NCBI GenBank assembly: GCA_047777345.1
Contig: JBKEEJ010000005.1
Span: forward strand, 124,001-188,000
Source of the DNA: Anaerocolumna sp047777345
GTDB taxonomy: Bacteria > Bacillota > Clostridia > Lachnospirales > Lachnospiraceae
Direction: 5' to 3'
Length of the DNA: 64,000 bases
Both the position numbers and the translations under genes were made by a program. Of the stretch, positions 24,982-33,806 are shown in pieces. A model generated the notes under the pieces. It worked only from the letters and a program-made list of their open reading frames with translations. It was not told the origin of the DNA and made no database searches. The first letter of the stretch is position 1. Each line of letters starts with the position of its first letter.

Positions 24982-25010
24982 TTGATATATTTTTGTAACG
25001 GTGTTATAAT
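24982..25010 (+). promoter_or_regulatory. Consensus promoter inside the cluster, before rpmJ
   Basis: TTGATA (24982-24987) and TATAAT (25005-25010) are separated by exactly 17 bases, in an AT-rich gap of 103 bases between infA and rpmJ. Transcripts from here would give rpmJ-rpsM-rpsK-rpsD-rpoA-rplQ independently of the S10 promoter. Confidence 0.75.
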
Positions 25011-25045
25011 GATAAACGGACTTTTTTTGAAAGGAGTGAATTACT

Positions 25046-25159
25046 GTGAAGGTAAGGTCATCAGTAAAACCCATCTGTGAAAAGTGCAAGATAATAAAGA
25101 GAAAGGGAAGCATCAGAGTGATCTGTGAAAATCCCAGACACAAACAAAGACAGGGCTAA
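25046..25159 (+). CDS. rpmJ: Ribosomal protein L36
   Basis: A 37-residue zinc-ribbon protein too small for most gene finders: MKVRSSVKPICEKCKIIKR then GSIRVICENPRHKQRQG. Ligands are Cys11, Cys14, Cys27 and His32, the intact C+ form. GTG 25046 follows AAAGGAGTG. It lies between infA and rpsM as usual and is headed by its own promoter. Confidence 0.96.
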   Translation: MKVRSSVKPICEKCKIIKRKGSIRVICENPRHKQRQG

Positions 25160-25595
25160 TATCCAGGCTTATTTCCAATAGAAGAGCCGGCCAGTCGGCG
25201 GCCTTTTATTGTTCTTTATATATATAGGTATAGTTCTTGCTTTTTGTGTTACAATTTGCATTTTTTGCAATTGTGATATTGTGGACAATTTTATTAATTG
25301 TTTTGAAAATAGAGTACGCAGGGTATTAACTGTGTAGGTCATGTCATTCTCATGAGTTTTCAGCAAGCTTAAGGGTTTCCCTTATCCTTGTCACAATTTA
25401 AAGCGGCTGCGCAATGAAACACTTGGAAGGGTTGTTCATTGCAATTAAAATAAATTTAAATATTTTTTTTTGAATGTAACATTTAATTTCAATGAGTGAA
25501 AACTTGAGTATGCATTTCACCATATATTTGCGTTGCGATATATGATACGCGGGGAGTCACTCATATTTAAAAACCAACGGAGGTGTAATACGCAC
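25160..25595 (+). promoter_or_regulatory. Long leader between rpmJ and rpsM
   Basis: A 436-base gap. Near 25186-25208 a GC-rich hairpin (GCCG with CGGC) is followed by TTTT and may end or attenuate the rpmJ transcript. Near 25411-25442 GCAATGAA pairs with TTCATTGC, with a run of nine T about 20 bases later. The stretch from 25330 to 25560 has further short pairings and no reading frame with a binding site. The alpha-operon leader may be autoregulated, but I cannot name the element or see a clear promoter. Confidence 0.5.
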
Positions 25596-25964
25596 ATGGC
25601 TCGTATAAGTGGTGTAGATTTACCAAGAGAGAAACGCGTAGAGATAGGTCTTACTTATATCTATGGTATCGGTAGAGCAAGTTCCAACCGTATCCTGAAA
25701 GAAGCTAACGTTAATCCAGACACACGTGTCAGAGATTTGACCGACGAAGAAGTTGCCAGAATTCGTGATGTCATTGATGCAACACAAGTTGTTGAAGGTG
25801 ATTTAAGAAGAGAAATAGCTCTTAACATCAAGAGATTACAGGAAATCGGATGTTACAGAGGAATTCGACACAGAAAAGGCCTTCCTGTTCGTGGTCAGAG
25901 AACAAAAACAAACGCTAGAACAAGAAAAGGACCAAAGCGTACAGTTGCAAATAAGAAGAAGTAA
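25596..25964 (+). CDS. rpsM: Ribosomal protein S13
   Basis: A 122-residue protein: MARISGVDLPREKRVEIGLTYIYGIG, the central helices (RVRDLTDEEVARIRDVID) and the basic tail RHRKGLPVRGQRTKTNARTRKGP that reaches the decoding-site tRNA and the 50S subunit. ATG 25596 follows CGGAGGTG; an upstream frame opening at 25533 has no binding site. First gene of the alpha group, behind a long leader. Confidence 0.97.
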   Translation: MARISGVDLPREKRVEIGLTYIYGIGRASSNRILKEANVNPDTRVRDLTDEEVARIRDVIDATQVVEGDLRREIALNIKRLQEIGCYRGIRHRKGLPVRGQRTKTNARTRKGPKRTVANKKK

Positions 25965-26168
25965 TTTCATTAATGGAATTCCTAAATAAGGCATAAAGGG
26001 ATTTCGTTCTTTTGTGCTGGAGAATTTTAATAAGTAAAATCAACAAGTTGTTTAATAGAATTTATTTTGATCAGATTCATGTTGATTCTATGCTTGTATG
26101 AACTTGATGTGACAAAATCGTCACGCTGTAATTAAAGTAGTTAAGAAATCCATAGGAGGGTTTGTTAA
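25965..26168 (+). promoter_or_regulatory. 204-base spacer between rpsM and rpsK
   Basis: rpsM and rpsK are normally only tens of bases apart. This spacer includes GTGAC/GTCAC (26110-26125) and AT-rich direct pairings but no promoter consensus or frame with a binding site. It could hold a ribosomal-protein binding element for S4, the known alpha-operon regulator in other bacteria. That is a guess from position. Confidence 0.35.
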
Positions 26169-26564
26169 ATGGCTAAAAAGTTAGCAAAAAAAGTGACTAA
26201 GAAACGTGTCAAAAAGAACGTAGATCATGGACAGGCACATATTCAGTCATCTTTTAATAATACAATTGTTACTCTGACAGATTCAGAAGGCAATGCTATT
26301 TCCTGGTCTAGTGCCGGTGGATTAGGATTCAGAGGATCCAGAAAATCCACACCATATGCGGCTCAGATGGCAGCAGAAGCAGCAGCAAAAGCAGCATTGG
26401 TTCATGGTTTACGTTCCGTAGACGTTATGGTAAAAGGCCCCGGTTCAGGTAGAGAAGCTGCCATTCGTGCGCTTCAGGCTTGCGGTATTGAAGTAACTAG
26501 TATTAAGGATGTCACTCCGGTTCCTCATAACGGATGTAGACCTCCGAAACGCAGAAGAGTCTAA
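26169..26564 (+). CDS. rpsK: Ribosomal protein S11
   Basis: A 131-residue protein with a lysine-rich start (MAKKLAKKVTKKRVKKNVDHGQAH in part) then IQSSFNNTIVTLTDSEGNAISWSSAGGLGFRGSRKSTPYAAQ and the C-terminal DVTPVPHNGCRPPKRRRV. It lies on the 30S platform near the mRNA exit. AGGAGGG precedes ATG 26169. Confidence 0.97.
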   Translation: MAKKLAKKVTKKRVKKNVDHGQAHIQSSFNNTIVTLTDSEGNAISWSSAGGLGFRGSRKSTPYAAQMAAEAAAKAALVHGLRSVDVMVKGPGSGREAAIRALQACGIEVTSIKDVTPVPHNGCRPPKRRRV

Positions 26565-26579
26565 TAGGAGGTAGTAAAG

Positions 26580-27176
26580 ATGGCAAGAGACATGGGTCCT
26601 GTTTTAAAAAGATGCAGATCACTTGGTCTGGAACCTGTATACTTAGGTATAGATAAGAAGTCTAAAAGAACTTCAGTAAGATCTGGAAAGAAAATGAGCG
26701 AATATGGCCTTCAGCTAAGAGAGAAGCAGAAAGCTAAATTTATTTATGGTGTTCTGGAAAAACCTTTCAGAAACAATTTTGAAAAAGCTAAGAAAATGAA
26801 ATATGGTACAACTGGTGAAAATCTTTTGATTCTTCTTGAACTTAGACTGGATAACGTACTTTTCCGTTTAGGTTTTGCCAGAACCAGAAGCGAAGCCAGA
26901 CAGATTGTTGACCACAAACATGTTTTGGTAAATGGAAAATGCATTAATATTCCATCCTATACTGTGAAAGCTGGAGACGTTATTGAAATCAAAGAAAAAT
27001 GCAAGAGCGCTCAAAGATATAAAGACATATTGGAAGTAACAGCTGGCAGAACAGTACCAGCTTGGCTTGAAGCTGATCAAGAAGCTCTTAAGGGCACAGT
27101 AAAAGAAATCCCTTCAAGAGATCAAATTGATGTACCGGTAAATGAAATGCTTATCGTCGAGTTGTATTCTAAGTAA
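26580..27176 (+). CDS. rpsD: Ribosomal protein S4
   Basis: A 198-residue primary 16S binder. The S4 RNA-binding domain covers about residues 90-150 (LRLDNVLFRLGFARTRSEARQIVDHKHVLVNGKCINIPSY). The N-terminus has one cysteine only (KRCRSLG), so the zinc-cluster form is not present. TAGGAGGTAG precedes ATG 26580. Some Firmicutes encode S4 elsewhere; here it stays in the alpha group. Confidence 0.97.
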   Translation: MARDMGPVLKRCRSLGLEPVYLGIDKKSKRTSVRSGKKMSEYGLQLREKQKAKFIYGVLEKPFRNNFEKAKKMKYGTTGENLLILLELRLDNVLFRLGFARTRSEARQIVDHKHVLVNGKCINIPSYTVKAGDVIEIKEKCKSAQRYKDILEVTAGRTVPAWLEADQEALKGTVKEIPSRDQIDVPVNEMLIVELYSK

Positions 27177-27217
27177 TCATTGATCGTATCATAATAACCC
27201 AAAAGGAGGGTCCGATT

Positions 27218-28177
27218 GTGTTTGATTTCGAAAAACCGAAAATTGAAATTGCAGAAATTTCTGAAGATAAAAAATTTGGACGTTTTGTAGTGGAACCTTT
27301 GGAACGAGGATACGGTACAACCTTGGGTAATTCTTTAAGAAGAATTATGCTTTCATCCTTACCCGGTGCTGCAGTAAGCCAAGTTAAGATTGATGGCGTG
27401 GTTCATGAATTCAGTGCAATTCCTGGTGTAAAAGAAGATGTTACTGAAATTATTTTGAATTTAAAGAGTTTAGCAATCAAAAATAATAGCGAGACGAATG
27501 AACCAAAGACGGCTTATATCGAATTTGAAGGGGAAGGCGTTGTGACAGCAGGGGATATTCAAGCAGATCCTGATATTGAGATTCTAAACCCTGAGTTACC
27601 AATTGCAACTTTAAATGGCGGTAATGACAGTAAATTGTATATGGAATTAACCATTACAAAGGGTAGAGGATATGTTAGTGCGGATAAAAACAAGAATGAT
27701 GATCTACCGATTGGGGTAATTCCCATAGATTCCATCTATACTCCTGTTGAACGTGTTAATTTAAATGTTGAGAATACCCGAGTTGGTCAGATTACTGACT
27801 ACGATAAGCTTACACTTGACGTATATACCAACGGAACTTTGGCTCCTGATGAAGCTGTCAGTTTAGCTGCTAAGGTTTTAAGTGAACATCTCAATGCATT
27901 CATTGACCTTTCTGAAAATGCTAAAACTGCAGAAATAATGATTGAAAAAGAAGATAATGAGAAAGAAAAAGTTCTTGAAATGAGTATTGACGAACTAGAA
28001 TTATCCGTTCGTTCTTACAATTGCTTAAAGAGAGCCGGTATCAATACGGTTCAGGAATTAACGAACAAAACTTCTGAAGATATGATGAAGGTCAGAAATC
28101 TTGGTCGCAAGTCTCTGGAAGAAGTACTTGCAAAACTGAAAGAACTCGGATTATCACTCAGTTCAAGCGATGACTAA
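27218..28177 (+). CDS. rpoA: RNA polymerase alpha subunit
   Basis: A 319-residue subunit. The assembly domain (GRFVVEPLERGYGTTLGNSLRRIMLSSLPG, about residues 24-53) and the C-terminal DNA-binding domain with its helix-hairpin-helix (NCLKRAGINTVQELTNKTSEDMMKVRNLGRKSLEEVL, about 268-304) are both complete. The start is GTG 27218 after AAAAGGAGGG. It overlaps a non-functional upstream start of the rplQ frame by eight bases; the real rplQ ATG is 25 bases past the stop. Confidence 0.97.
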   Translation: MFDFEKPKIEIAEISEDKKFGRFVVEPLERGYGTTLGNSLRRIMLSSLPGAAVSQVKIDGVVHEFSAIPGVKEDVTEIILNLKSLAIKNNSETNEPKTAYIEFEGEGVVTAGDIQADPDIEILNPELPIATLNGGNDSKLYMELTITKGRGYVSADKNKNDDLPIGVIPIDSIYTPVERVNLNVENTRVGQITDYDKLTLDVYTNGTLAPDEAVSLAAKVLSEHLNAFIDLSENAKTAEIMIEKEDNEKEKVLEMSIDELELSVRSYNCLKRAGINTVQELTNKTSEDMMKVRNLGRKSLEEVLAKLKELGLSLSSSDD

Positions 28178-28202
28178 AACAGAAGTTAAAGGAGGGAACA
28201 AA

Positions 28203-28739
28203 ATGGCAGGCTATAGAAAACTTGGAAGAACATCCAACCAGAGAAAAGCGTTGCTTAGAAACCAAGTAACGAATTTATTATATAATGGTAAAATTATTAC
28301 TACCGAAGCGAAAGCAAAAGAAATCCGCAGAATCGCTGAGAGCATGATAGCTTTGGCTGTGAAAGAAAAGGACAATTTTGAAACGGTAACAGTAAAAGCA
28401 AAAGTTGCCCGTAAGGATAAAGACGGAAAAAATGTAAAAGAAGTTGTTAACGGTAAAAAGGTTACTGTTTTTGATGAAGTTGAAAAAACAATCAAAAAAG
28501 ACAGCGCATCCCGCCTTCATGCAAGAAGACAGATGTTAAAATTCCTTTACCCAGTAACGGAAGTTCCGAAAGAAGCAGCTGGTAGAAAGAAAAATACCAA
28601 GACTGTTGATCTTACAGACAAGTTATTTGATGAAATCGCTCCAAAGTATGCAAGCCGTAACGGCGGTTATACCAGAATCGTAAAGATTGGACCACGTAAA
28701 GGCGATGCAGCTATGGAAGTATTAATCGAGTTAGTATAA
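28203..28739 (+). CDS. rplQ: Ribosomal protein L17, with a lineage-specific insertion
   Basis: A 178-residue L17, against 115-130 in most bacteria. The N-terminus is standard (MAGYRKLGRTSNQRKALLRN then KIITTEAKAKEIRRIAESMI). From about residue 60 to 105 there is a highly charged insert (KARKDKDGK, VNGKKVTVFDEVEKTIKK) before the core resumes with ASRLHARRQMLKFLY; another Lys-rich piece lies near 123-135. The C-terminus GGYTRIVKIGPRKGDAAMEVLIELV is canonical. ATG 28203 follows AAAGGAGGGAAC. Last gene of the cluster, followed by a strong terminator. Confidence 0.95.
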   Translation: MAGYRKLGRTSNQRKALLRNQVTNLLYNGKIITTEAKAKEIRRIAESMIALAVKEKDNFETVTVKAKVARKDKDGKNVKEVVNGKKVTVFDEVEKTIKKDSASRLHARRQMLKFLYPVTEVPKEAAGRKKNTKTVDLTDKLFDEIAPKYASRNGGYTRIVKIGPRKGDAAMEVLIELV

Positions 28740-28760
28740 TTGCATTAAATATAAAAAAGA

Positions 28761-28797
28761 GAGCTGTTTCAACGAAAATTGAAACAGCTCCTTTTAG
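28761..28797. terminator. Terminator at the end of the ribosomal cluster
   Basis: GAGCTGTTTCAA and TTGAAACAGCTC form a perfect 12-pair stem with a six-base loop, followed by CTTTTAG; on the other strand the stem is followed by TCTTTTTT, so it can also serve lepB from the opposite direction. Confidence 0.9.
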
Positions 28798-28902
28798 TAT
28801 TTTTAGTATTATTGAATTTTCATTATAGATTTGAATAAAAACAGTGCTTAAGAAATAATTAAAAACAGCCATATTAAAGTATCATAAAAATATAGAAAAT
28901 AA

Positions 28903-29424
28903 TTATTTTAGCAGTTTAAAAGAAGGATAATAGCGAAGTATAACTTTGCCCAGTATTTTATCTTTACTTACAAAGGTGTTTTTCCAGTATCTTGAATCCA
29001 GGGAAATATTACGGTTGTCACCCAGCATAAAATAGGAATCTTCCGGTACTTTATAAGGGCCATAGTCACCAACCGGTTTTTCTTTCAGATAATCTTCTTG
29101 CAGCGGCTCTTTGCTATTGTTTATGTATACTTTACCATCTTTGATTTCCACGGTTTCACCCGGCAGCCCAATAATTCTTTTTAAGTAAGTCTGACTTTCA
29201 TCATCGGGAAATGGGAAAATAACAATATCACCCCTTTTAGGGTCTGAAAACAAATAGGATAGCCGGAAGGCAAATACCCGGTCATGAGTCATTACGGTGT
29301 TTTCCATGGAAGCAGTGGGCACTTGTGCGTTTACAATGACAAAATTATTTAAAATAAAGGAAATAGCAAGTGCTATCAGGATAACCTTTAACCAGTCCAG
29401 CACTTCATTCTTTTTATCACTCAT
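28903..29424 (-). CDS. lepB: Signal peptidase I
   Basis: A 173-residue membrane serine protease that cleaves signal peptides. One N-terminal membrane segment (about residues 12-32) precedes the catalytic Ser39 in VPTASMENT; the general base is Lys82 in YLKRIIGLPGE, and the conserved GDNRNISLDSRYW box is near 136-148. The length is that of the short Gram-positive form with a single membrane span. It is the only confidently called gene here on the minus strand and converges with the ribosomal cluster on a shared terminator. On its own strand GAAAGGAT lies about 13 bases before the ATG. Confidence 0.95.
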   Translation of the reverse strand: MSDKKNEVLDWLKVILIALAISFILNNFVIVNAQVPTASMENTVMTHDRVFAFRLSYLFSDPKRGDIVIFPFPDDESQTYLKRIIGLPGETVEIKDGKVYINNSKEPLQEDYLKEKPVGDYGPYKVPEDSYFMLGDNRNISLDSRYWKNTFVSKDKILGKVILRYYPSFKLLK

Positions 29425-29637
29425 ATTATTTTATTATCCTTTCTGTAGTTTCAATGCTTGCTATTTTGCTGTAATACTAAAGTTACTATATTACGATATT
29501 TGGAAAAAGTCAAATTTAAAAATCTTAATTTTTTATTACTGAAAAATTCGTTGCAAATATTTATATTATACCTTACAATGTAGAAAGCTAAGAACAAGTA
29601 ATTATATTCTGCAAGTTTAATAAAGAAGGTTAAATCA

Positions 29638-30492
29638 ATGGGAATGATAAAAGCACAAAATTTAACATTTGAATATATAAGACGGGATGAAGATGGTAAT
29701 GTGGAATCCATAAACCGGGCTATTGATCATGTGGATATCGATGTTAACCAGGGAGATTTTGTGGCAATATTAGGACATAATGGTTCGGGTAAATCCACCA
29801 TGGCCAAGCATATTAACGCTATTTTAACACCAACGGAAGGAACCGTTTGGGTGAATGGCATGAATACCAGGGATGAGGATAAAATATGGGATATCAGGCA
29901 AACGGCGGGAATGGTTTTTCAAAATCCGGACAACCAGATTATCGGAACTGTGGTAGAAGAAGACGTAGGATTTGGAGCAGAAAATTTGGGAGTGCCCACA
30001 GAGGAAATCTGGAAAAGGGTTGAAGAAAGTCTTAAGGCCGTTGGAATGTATGAATACCGGAAACATTCCCCCAACAAGTTATCAGGGGGACAAAAACAAA
30101 GAGTTGCTATTGCGGGAATTATGGCCATGAAACCTCAGTGTATCGTTTTGGACGAACCCACTGCCATGTTAGATCCTATCGGACGAAAAGAAGTAATAAA
30201 AACCGTTTTGGAGTTAAATAAAAAGGAGAAAGTTACGGTTTTATTAATTACTCACTATATGGAAGAGGTCATTTATGCTGACAAGGTAATCGTAATGGAT
30301 AAGGGAAAGGTTGTAATGCAGGGAACTCCCAGAGAAATCTTTTCCCGAGTGGATGAATTAAAGCAATACCGGCTGGCAGTGCCTCAGGTAACAGAACTTG
30401 CATACGAACTAAAAAAAAGCGGTCTAAATATTCCGGAAGGAATACTGACGGTAGAAGAACTGGTTGAGGCAATTGCCGATATTGCTTTATAA
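29638..30492 (+). CDS. ecfA1: ECF transporter ATPase EcfA1
   Basis: A 284-residue ATPase of the energy-coupling-factor module that powers vitamin and metal uptake. Walker A is GHNGSGKST near residues 46-54, the signature LSGGQKQRVA near 148, Walker B IVLDEPTAMLDP near 168 and the switch His in LLITHY near 205. The C-terminal tail of about 70 residues is the EcfA regulatory region that contacts EcfT. It starts at ATG 29638 after AGAAGG and is followed by ecfA2, ecfT and truA. No substrate-specific S component is next to it, as expected for a shared group II module. Confidence 0.95.
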   Translation: MGMIKAQNLTFEYIRRDEDGNVESINRAIDHVDIDVNQGDFVAILGHNGSGKSTMAKHINAILTPTEGTVWVNGMNTRDEDKIWDIRQTAGMVFQNPDNQIIGTVVEEDVGFGAENLGVPTEEIWKRVEESLKAVGMYEYRKHSPNKLSGGQKQRVAIAGIMAMKPQCIVLDEPTAMLDPIGRKEVIKTVLELNKKEKVTVLLITHYMEEVIYADKVIVMDKGKVVMQGTPREIFSRVDELKQYRLAVPQVTELAYELKKSGLNIPEGILTVEELVEAIADIAL

Positions 30493-30528
30493 GAGCAGTT
30501 TGCAGCCAAAAGCCGCAGGGAGGTTACT

Positions 30529-31386
30529 ATGTTAATGATTATAGACAAACTGAATTATATATACAATCCGGGCAATGCTTATGAAAAACATGCTTTAAAA
30601 GATATAAATCTGGTTATTAATGAAGGTGACTTTATAGGCTTAATCGGCCACACCGGATCCGGCAAGTCAACGCTGACACAGCATTTAAACGGACTGCTAA
30701 GGGCTACCAGCGGATCCATATACTACAGAGGCCAGGATATATATGCTGACAACTACAATATGAAAGAGTTAAGGAGCAAGGTGGGACTGGTTTTTCAGTA
30801 TCCGGAACATCAGTTATTTGAAACTACTGTTTATAAGGATGTTAGTTTTGGACCAAGGAATTTGGGATTAGAGCCTTTGGAGGTTGATTTAAGAACCTAT
30901 GAGGCCATTAAGATGGTAGGATTAAGTGACGAAATTCTGGATGTGTCTCCCTTTGAATTATCCGGCGGACAAAAAAGAAGGGTGGCTATCGCCGGCGTAC
31001 TGGCAATGAAACCGGAATTGCTGATTTTGGACGAACCAACTGCAGGGCTTGATCCCAAAGGCAGAGATGAGATATTAGAACAGATTGCCAAACTCCATAG
31101 GCAGAATCATATTACCATTATATTGGTTTCTCACAGCATGGAAGATGTGGCCAAATATGCCAACAGGCTGGTGGTTATGAATAAAGGGGAAATTGTTTAT
31201 GACGATAATCCCCATAATGTTTTTCAGCACTATAAAGAGCTGGAACAAATCGGTCTGGCCGCACCACAGGTTACCTATGTTATGAATGAACTAAAAAATA
31301 GAGGGTTGCCTGTCAATACTTCTGCAACCACGGTGGAAGAAGCAAAGGACGAAATCCTGCGGGCTTTGAAAACACATTATAACTAA
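30529..31386 (+). CDS. ecfA2: ECF transporter ATPase EcfA2
   Basis: The second, 285-residue ATPase of the same module. Walker A is GHTGSGKST near residues 42-50, the signature LSGGQKRRVAIAG near 142 and Walker B LLILDEPTAGLDPKG near 160. Signature GQKRR and a longer C-terminus than EcfA1 fit the EcfA2 type. GGAGG lies six bases before ATG 30529; a second ATG six bases later is less well placed. It heterodimerises with EcfA1 at the cytoplasmic face of the membrane. Confidence 0.95.
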   Translation: MLMIIDKLNYIYNPGNAYEKHALKDINLVINEGDFIGLIGHTGSGKSTLTQHLNGLLRATSGSIYYRGQDIYADNYNMKELRSKVGLVFQYPEHQLFETTVYKDVSFGPRNLGLEPLEVDLRTYEAIKMVGLSDEILDVSPFELSGGQKRRVAIAGVLAMKPELLILDEPTAGLDPKGRDEILEQIAKLHRQNHITIILVSHSMEDVAKYANRLVVMNKGEIVYDDNPHNVFQHYKELEQIGLAAPQVTYVMNELKNRGLPVNTSATTVEEAKDEILRALKTHYN

Positions 31387-31401
31387 AAAGGAAGAGAAAG
31401 A

Positions 31402-32202
31402 ATGATAAAAGATATTACCATAGGACAGTATTATCCGGCGGATTCCATTCTGCATAAACTGGACCCCAGGGTAAAACTAATCGGGACAATTGCTTATATC
31501 ATATCCTTATTTACCATTCGTAATTATGGGTATTTGCTTGCCGTGTTATTTTTGTTTTGCATGATCGGGCTTTCGAAAGTACCCTTTAAGTTCATTGTCA
31601 GAGGGTTAAAGCCCATTATGATGTTGCTCCTTTTTACCGTTGTATTTACATTATTTTTAACCCCAGGTACCACAGTATTGCGGTTTGGGGTTTTAAAGAT
31701 AACGAAAGAAGGTATCAACACATCTGTTTTGATGACAATCCGTCTGGTATTTTTAATATTAGGTTCTTCGATAATGACGTTTACCACAACACCCAATCAT
31801 TTGACAGATGGTTTGGAGCGGGTTATGTGGCCCCTTAGGCGGATAAAAGTACCGGTACACGAAATATCCATGATGATGTCCATAGCACTGCGGTTTATTC
31901 CAATTTTAATGGAGGAAACAGATAAAATTATGAAAGCCCAGATGGCCAGGGGAGCAGACTTTGAAAGCGGTGGCTTAATGAAACGGGCCAAAAGTCTCAT
32001 TCCTTTGTTGGTACCATTGTTCGTATCTGCTTTCCGGCGTGCGAATGATTTGGCTATGGCTATGGAAGCCAGGTGTTACAGAGGGGGAGAAGGGCGTACC
32101 AAAATGAAGCCATTAAAATATGCCACCAGGGATATGGTCGCTTATTTTATATTAATTCTTTATCTGGTGGGAATATATCTGATAAACCGATATATTAGGT
32201 AG
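31402..32202 (+). CDS. ecfT: ECF transporter transmembrane protein EcfT
   Basis: A 266-residue membrane protein linking the two ATPases to interchangeable S components. Hydrophobic spans lie near residues 28-60, 65-85, 110-130 and 240-262. The two coupling helices carry the family's Ala-Arg-Gly type motifs: AQMARGADFES near 177 and AMEARCYRGGEG near 215. AAGGAAGAG precedes ATG 31402. It ends the uptake module; truA follows after 124 bases. Confidence 0.94.
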   Translation: MIKDITIGQYYPADSILHKLDPRVKLIGTIAYIISLFTIRNYGYLLAVLFLFCMIGLSKVPFKFIVRGLKPIMMLLLFTVVFTLFLTPGTTVLRFGVLKITKEGINTSVLMTIRLVFLILGSSIMTFTTTPNHLTDGLERVMWPLRRIKVPVHEISMMMSIALRFIPILMEETDKIMKAQMARGADFESGGLMKRAKSLIPLLVPLFVSAFRRANDLAMAMEARCYRGGEGRTKMKPLKYATRDMVAYFILILYLVGIYLINRYIR

Positions 32203-32326
32203 TGTTTTACGGGTAACTATTATGATATGAGTATGAGGTTTATATTTATGGGTGCTTATACTTGCTTAAGCTTCTTAAGTCTGACATATAAGTTTGATAA
32301 TCAGAAGAAACATAATGGGAGTAATT

Positions 32327-33073
32327 ATGAAAAGAGTAATGTTAATTGTGGCGTATGATGGAACCAATTACGCTGGCTGGCAAATACAGCCTAATGCGGT
32401 AACAATAGAAGAAGTCTTAAACCGTACCCTTTCCGAACTGCTGCAGGAGGAAATAACGGTAATCGGTGCCAGCAGAACGGATTCGGGAGTCCATGCGTTA
32501 GGTAATGTGGCCGTATTTGATACCAGCAGTAAGATACCCGGTGAAAAAATATCCTATGCATTAAACCAAAGACTTCCGAAGGATATTGTAATTCAGGATT
32601 CCAGAGAAGTCCCCCTTGATTTTCATCCCAGACACTGTAACAGTAAAAAAACTTATCAGTATCAGATATTAAACAAGAGGTTTCCGGTGCCTACAAAACG
32701 TTTGTATGCTCATTTTGTCCATTACCCTCTTAATACAGAGGCCATGCAAGAAGCTTCCTCCTATTTAATTGGAGAACACGATTTTAAAAGCTTTTGTTCC
32801 GTGAAAACCCAGGCTGAGAGTACGGTACGGACTATCTATGATATTAGGGTTCAAAAAGACGGAGATATGATAACGATTACCATATCCGGCAACGGTTTTT
32901 TATATAATATGGTCCGTATTATTACGGGTACTTTGCTGGAAGTAGGCCTTGGCCGTTATCATCCTTCCTGTGTAAAAGAAATTCTCGACAAAAAGGACCG
33001 GCAGTTTGCGGGCCCTACGGCACCTGCCCATGGCCTGACGCTGCTTAAGATAGAATATCCGGATTTGGGATAA
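32327..33073 (+). CDS. truA: tRNA pseudouridine synthase A
   Basis: A 248-residue enzyme that makes pseudouridine at positions 38-40 of the tRNA anticodon stem. The catalytic Asp is in ASRTDSGVHALGN near residue 52, and YDGTNYAGWQIQPN near 10 and the C-terminal NMVRIITGTLLEVGLG are typical. ATG 32327 with GGGAG five bases upstream gives the usual MKRVMLIVAYDG start; an in-frame TTG at 32294 and ATG at 32315 would add non-conserved residues. In Firmicutes truA commonly sits between ecfT and rplM, as here. Confidence 0.95.
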   Translation: MKRVMLIVAYDGTNYAGWQIQPNAVTIEEVLNRTLSELLQEEITVIGASRTDSGVHALGNVAVFDTSSKIPGEKISYALNQRLPKDIVIQDSREVPLDFHPRHCNSKKTYQYQILNKRFPVPTKRLYAHFVHYPLNTEAMQEASSYLIGEHDFKSFCSVKTQAESTVRTIYDIRVQKDGDMITITISGNGFLYNMVRIITGTLLEVGLGRYHPSCVKEILDKKDRQFAGPTAPAHGLTLLKIEYPDLG

Positions 33074-33188
33074 TTTATCTGACAATTTTTTCTTTTATTT
33101 TTTAGCAAAAGTATTATATAATCCATTATGTAAATAATAAAAACAGGCCGTTTTAATAATTAATTACAGTAAAATAGCGGAAAATATA

Positions 33189-33217
33189 TTGACACGCCTG
33201 GATGTATGTATTATAAT
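33189..33217 (+). promoter_or_regulatory. Consensus promoter of rplM-rpsI
   Basis: TTGACA (33189-33194) and TATAAT (33212-33217), 17 bases apart, a perfect sigma-A promoter about 128 bases before rplM. Confidence 0.88.
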
Positions 33218-33221
33218 ACTG

Positions 33222-33344
33222 TGATGTGACGTGAAAATACTTGAGCCCAGCCCCGGTAGAGTATTTTAACATATATATTAACTTAATAATTAACTATGAT
33301 AATGAATGATTTTTGAGATTAAATTAATCTAAGGAGGGTACCCA
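33222..33344 (+). promoter_or_regulatory. Structured rplM leader (L13-leader-like)
   Basis: The expected transcript begins near 33224. AAAATACT (33233-33240) pairs with AGTATTTT (33261-33268) around a GC-rich loop that contains CCCAGCCCCGG. A leader of this size with a GC-rich capped stem upstream of rplM fits the known Firmicute L13 leader, which L13 uses for feedback. I judge the family from position and shape only. Confidence 0.5.
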
Positions 33345-33779
33345 ATGAAAAGCTTTATGGCTAATCCAGCTGCGATTGAAAGAAAATGGTATGTTATAGA
33401 TGCTAGCGGTCATACTTTAGGACGTCTTTCATCTGAAATTGCAAAGATATTAAGAGGCAAAAACAAACCTATTTACACACCTTTTGTTGATACAGGTGAT
33501 TATGTAATCGTCGTAAATGCTGATAAAATAAAAGTAACGGGAAAAAAATTAGATCAGAAAGTATACTATAATCACTCCAATTATGTAGGTGGTATGAGAG
33601 AAACCACATTAAGAGAATTAATGAATAAAAAACCCTGCGAAGCACTTAGACTTGCAGTAAAAGGTATGCTTCCGAAAGGACCTTTAGGAAGACAGATGAT
33701 CAAAAAATTACATGTATACGCTGGACCTGAGCATGAGAACGCAGCTCAGAAACCGGAAGTATTAGAGATTAAATATTAA
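33345..33779 (+). CDS. rplM: Ribosomal protein L13
   Basis: A 144-residue protein: WYVIDASGHTLGRLSSEIAKILRGKNKPIYTPFVDTGDYVIVVNADKI at the N-terminus, then YYNHSNYVGGMRETTLRE and GMLPKGPLGRQMIKKLHVYAGPEHEN, the full L13 consensus. AAGGAGGGTACCCA precedes ATG 33345. It is an early 50S assembly protein and is co-transcribed with rpsI. Confidence 0.97.
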   Translation: MKSFMANPAAIERKWYVIDASGHTLGRLSSEIAKILRGKNKPIYTPFVDTGDYVIVVNADKIKVTGKKLDQKVYYNHSNYVGGMRETTLRELMNKKPCEALRLAVKGMLPKGPLGRQMIKKLHVYAGPEHENAAQKPEVLEIKY

Positions 33780-33806
33780 TCGTAAGGGTGAAAGGAGGAA
33801 ATTACA

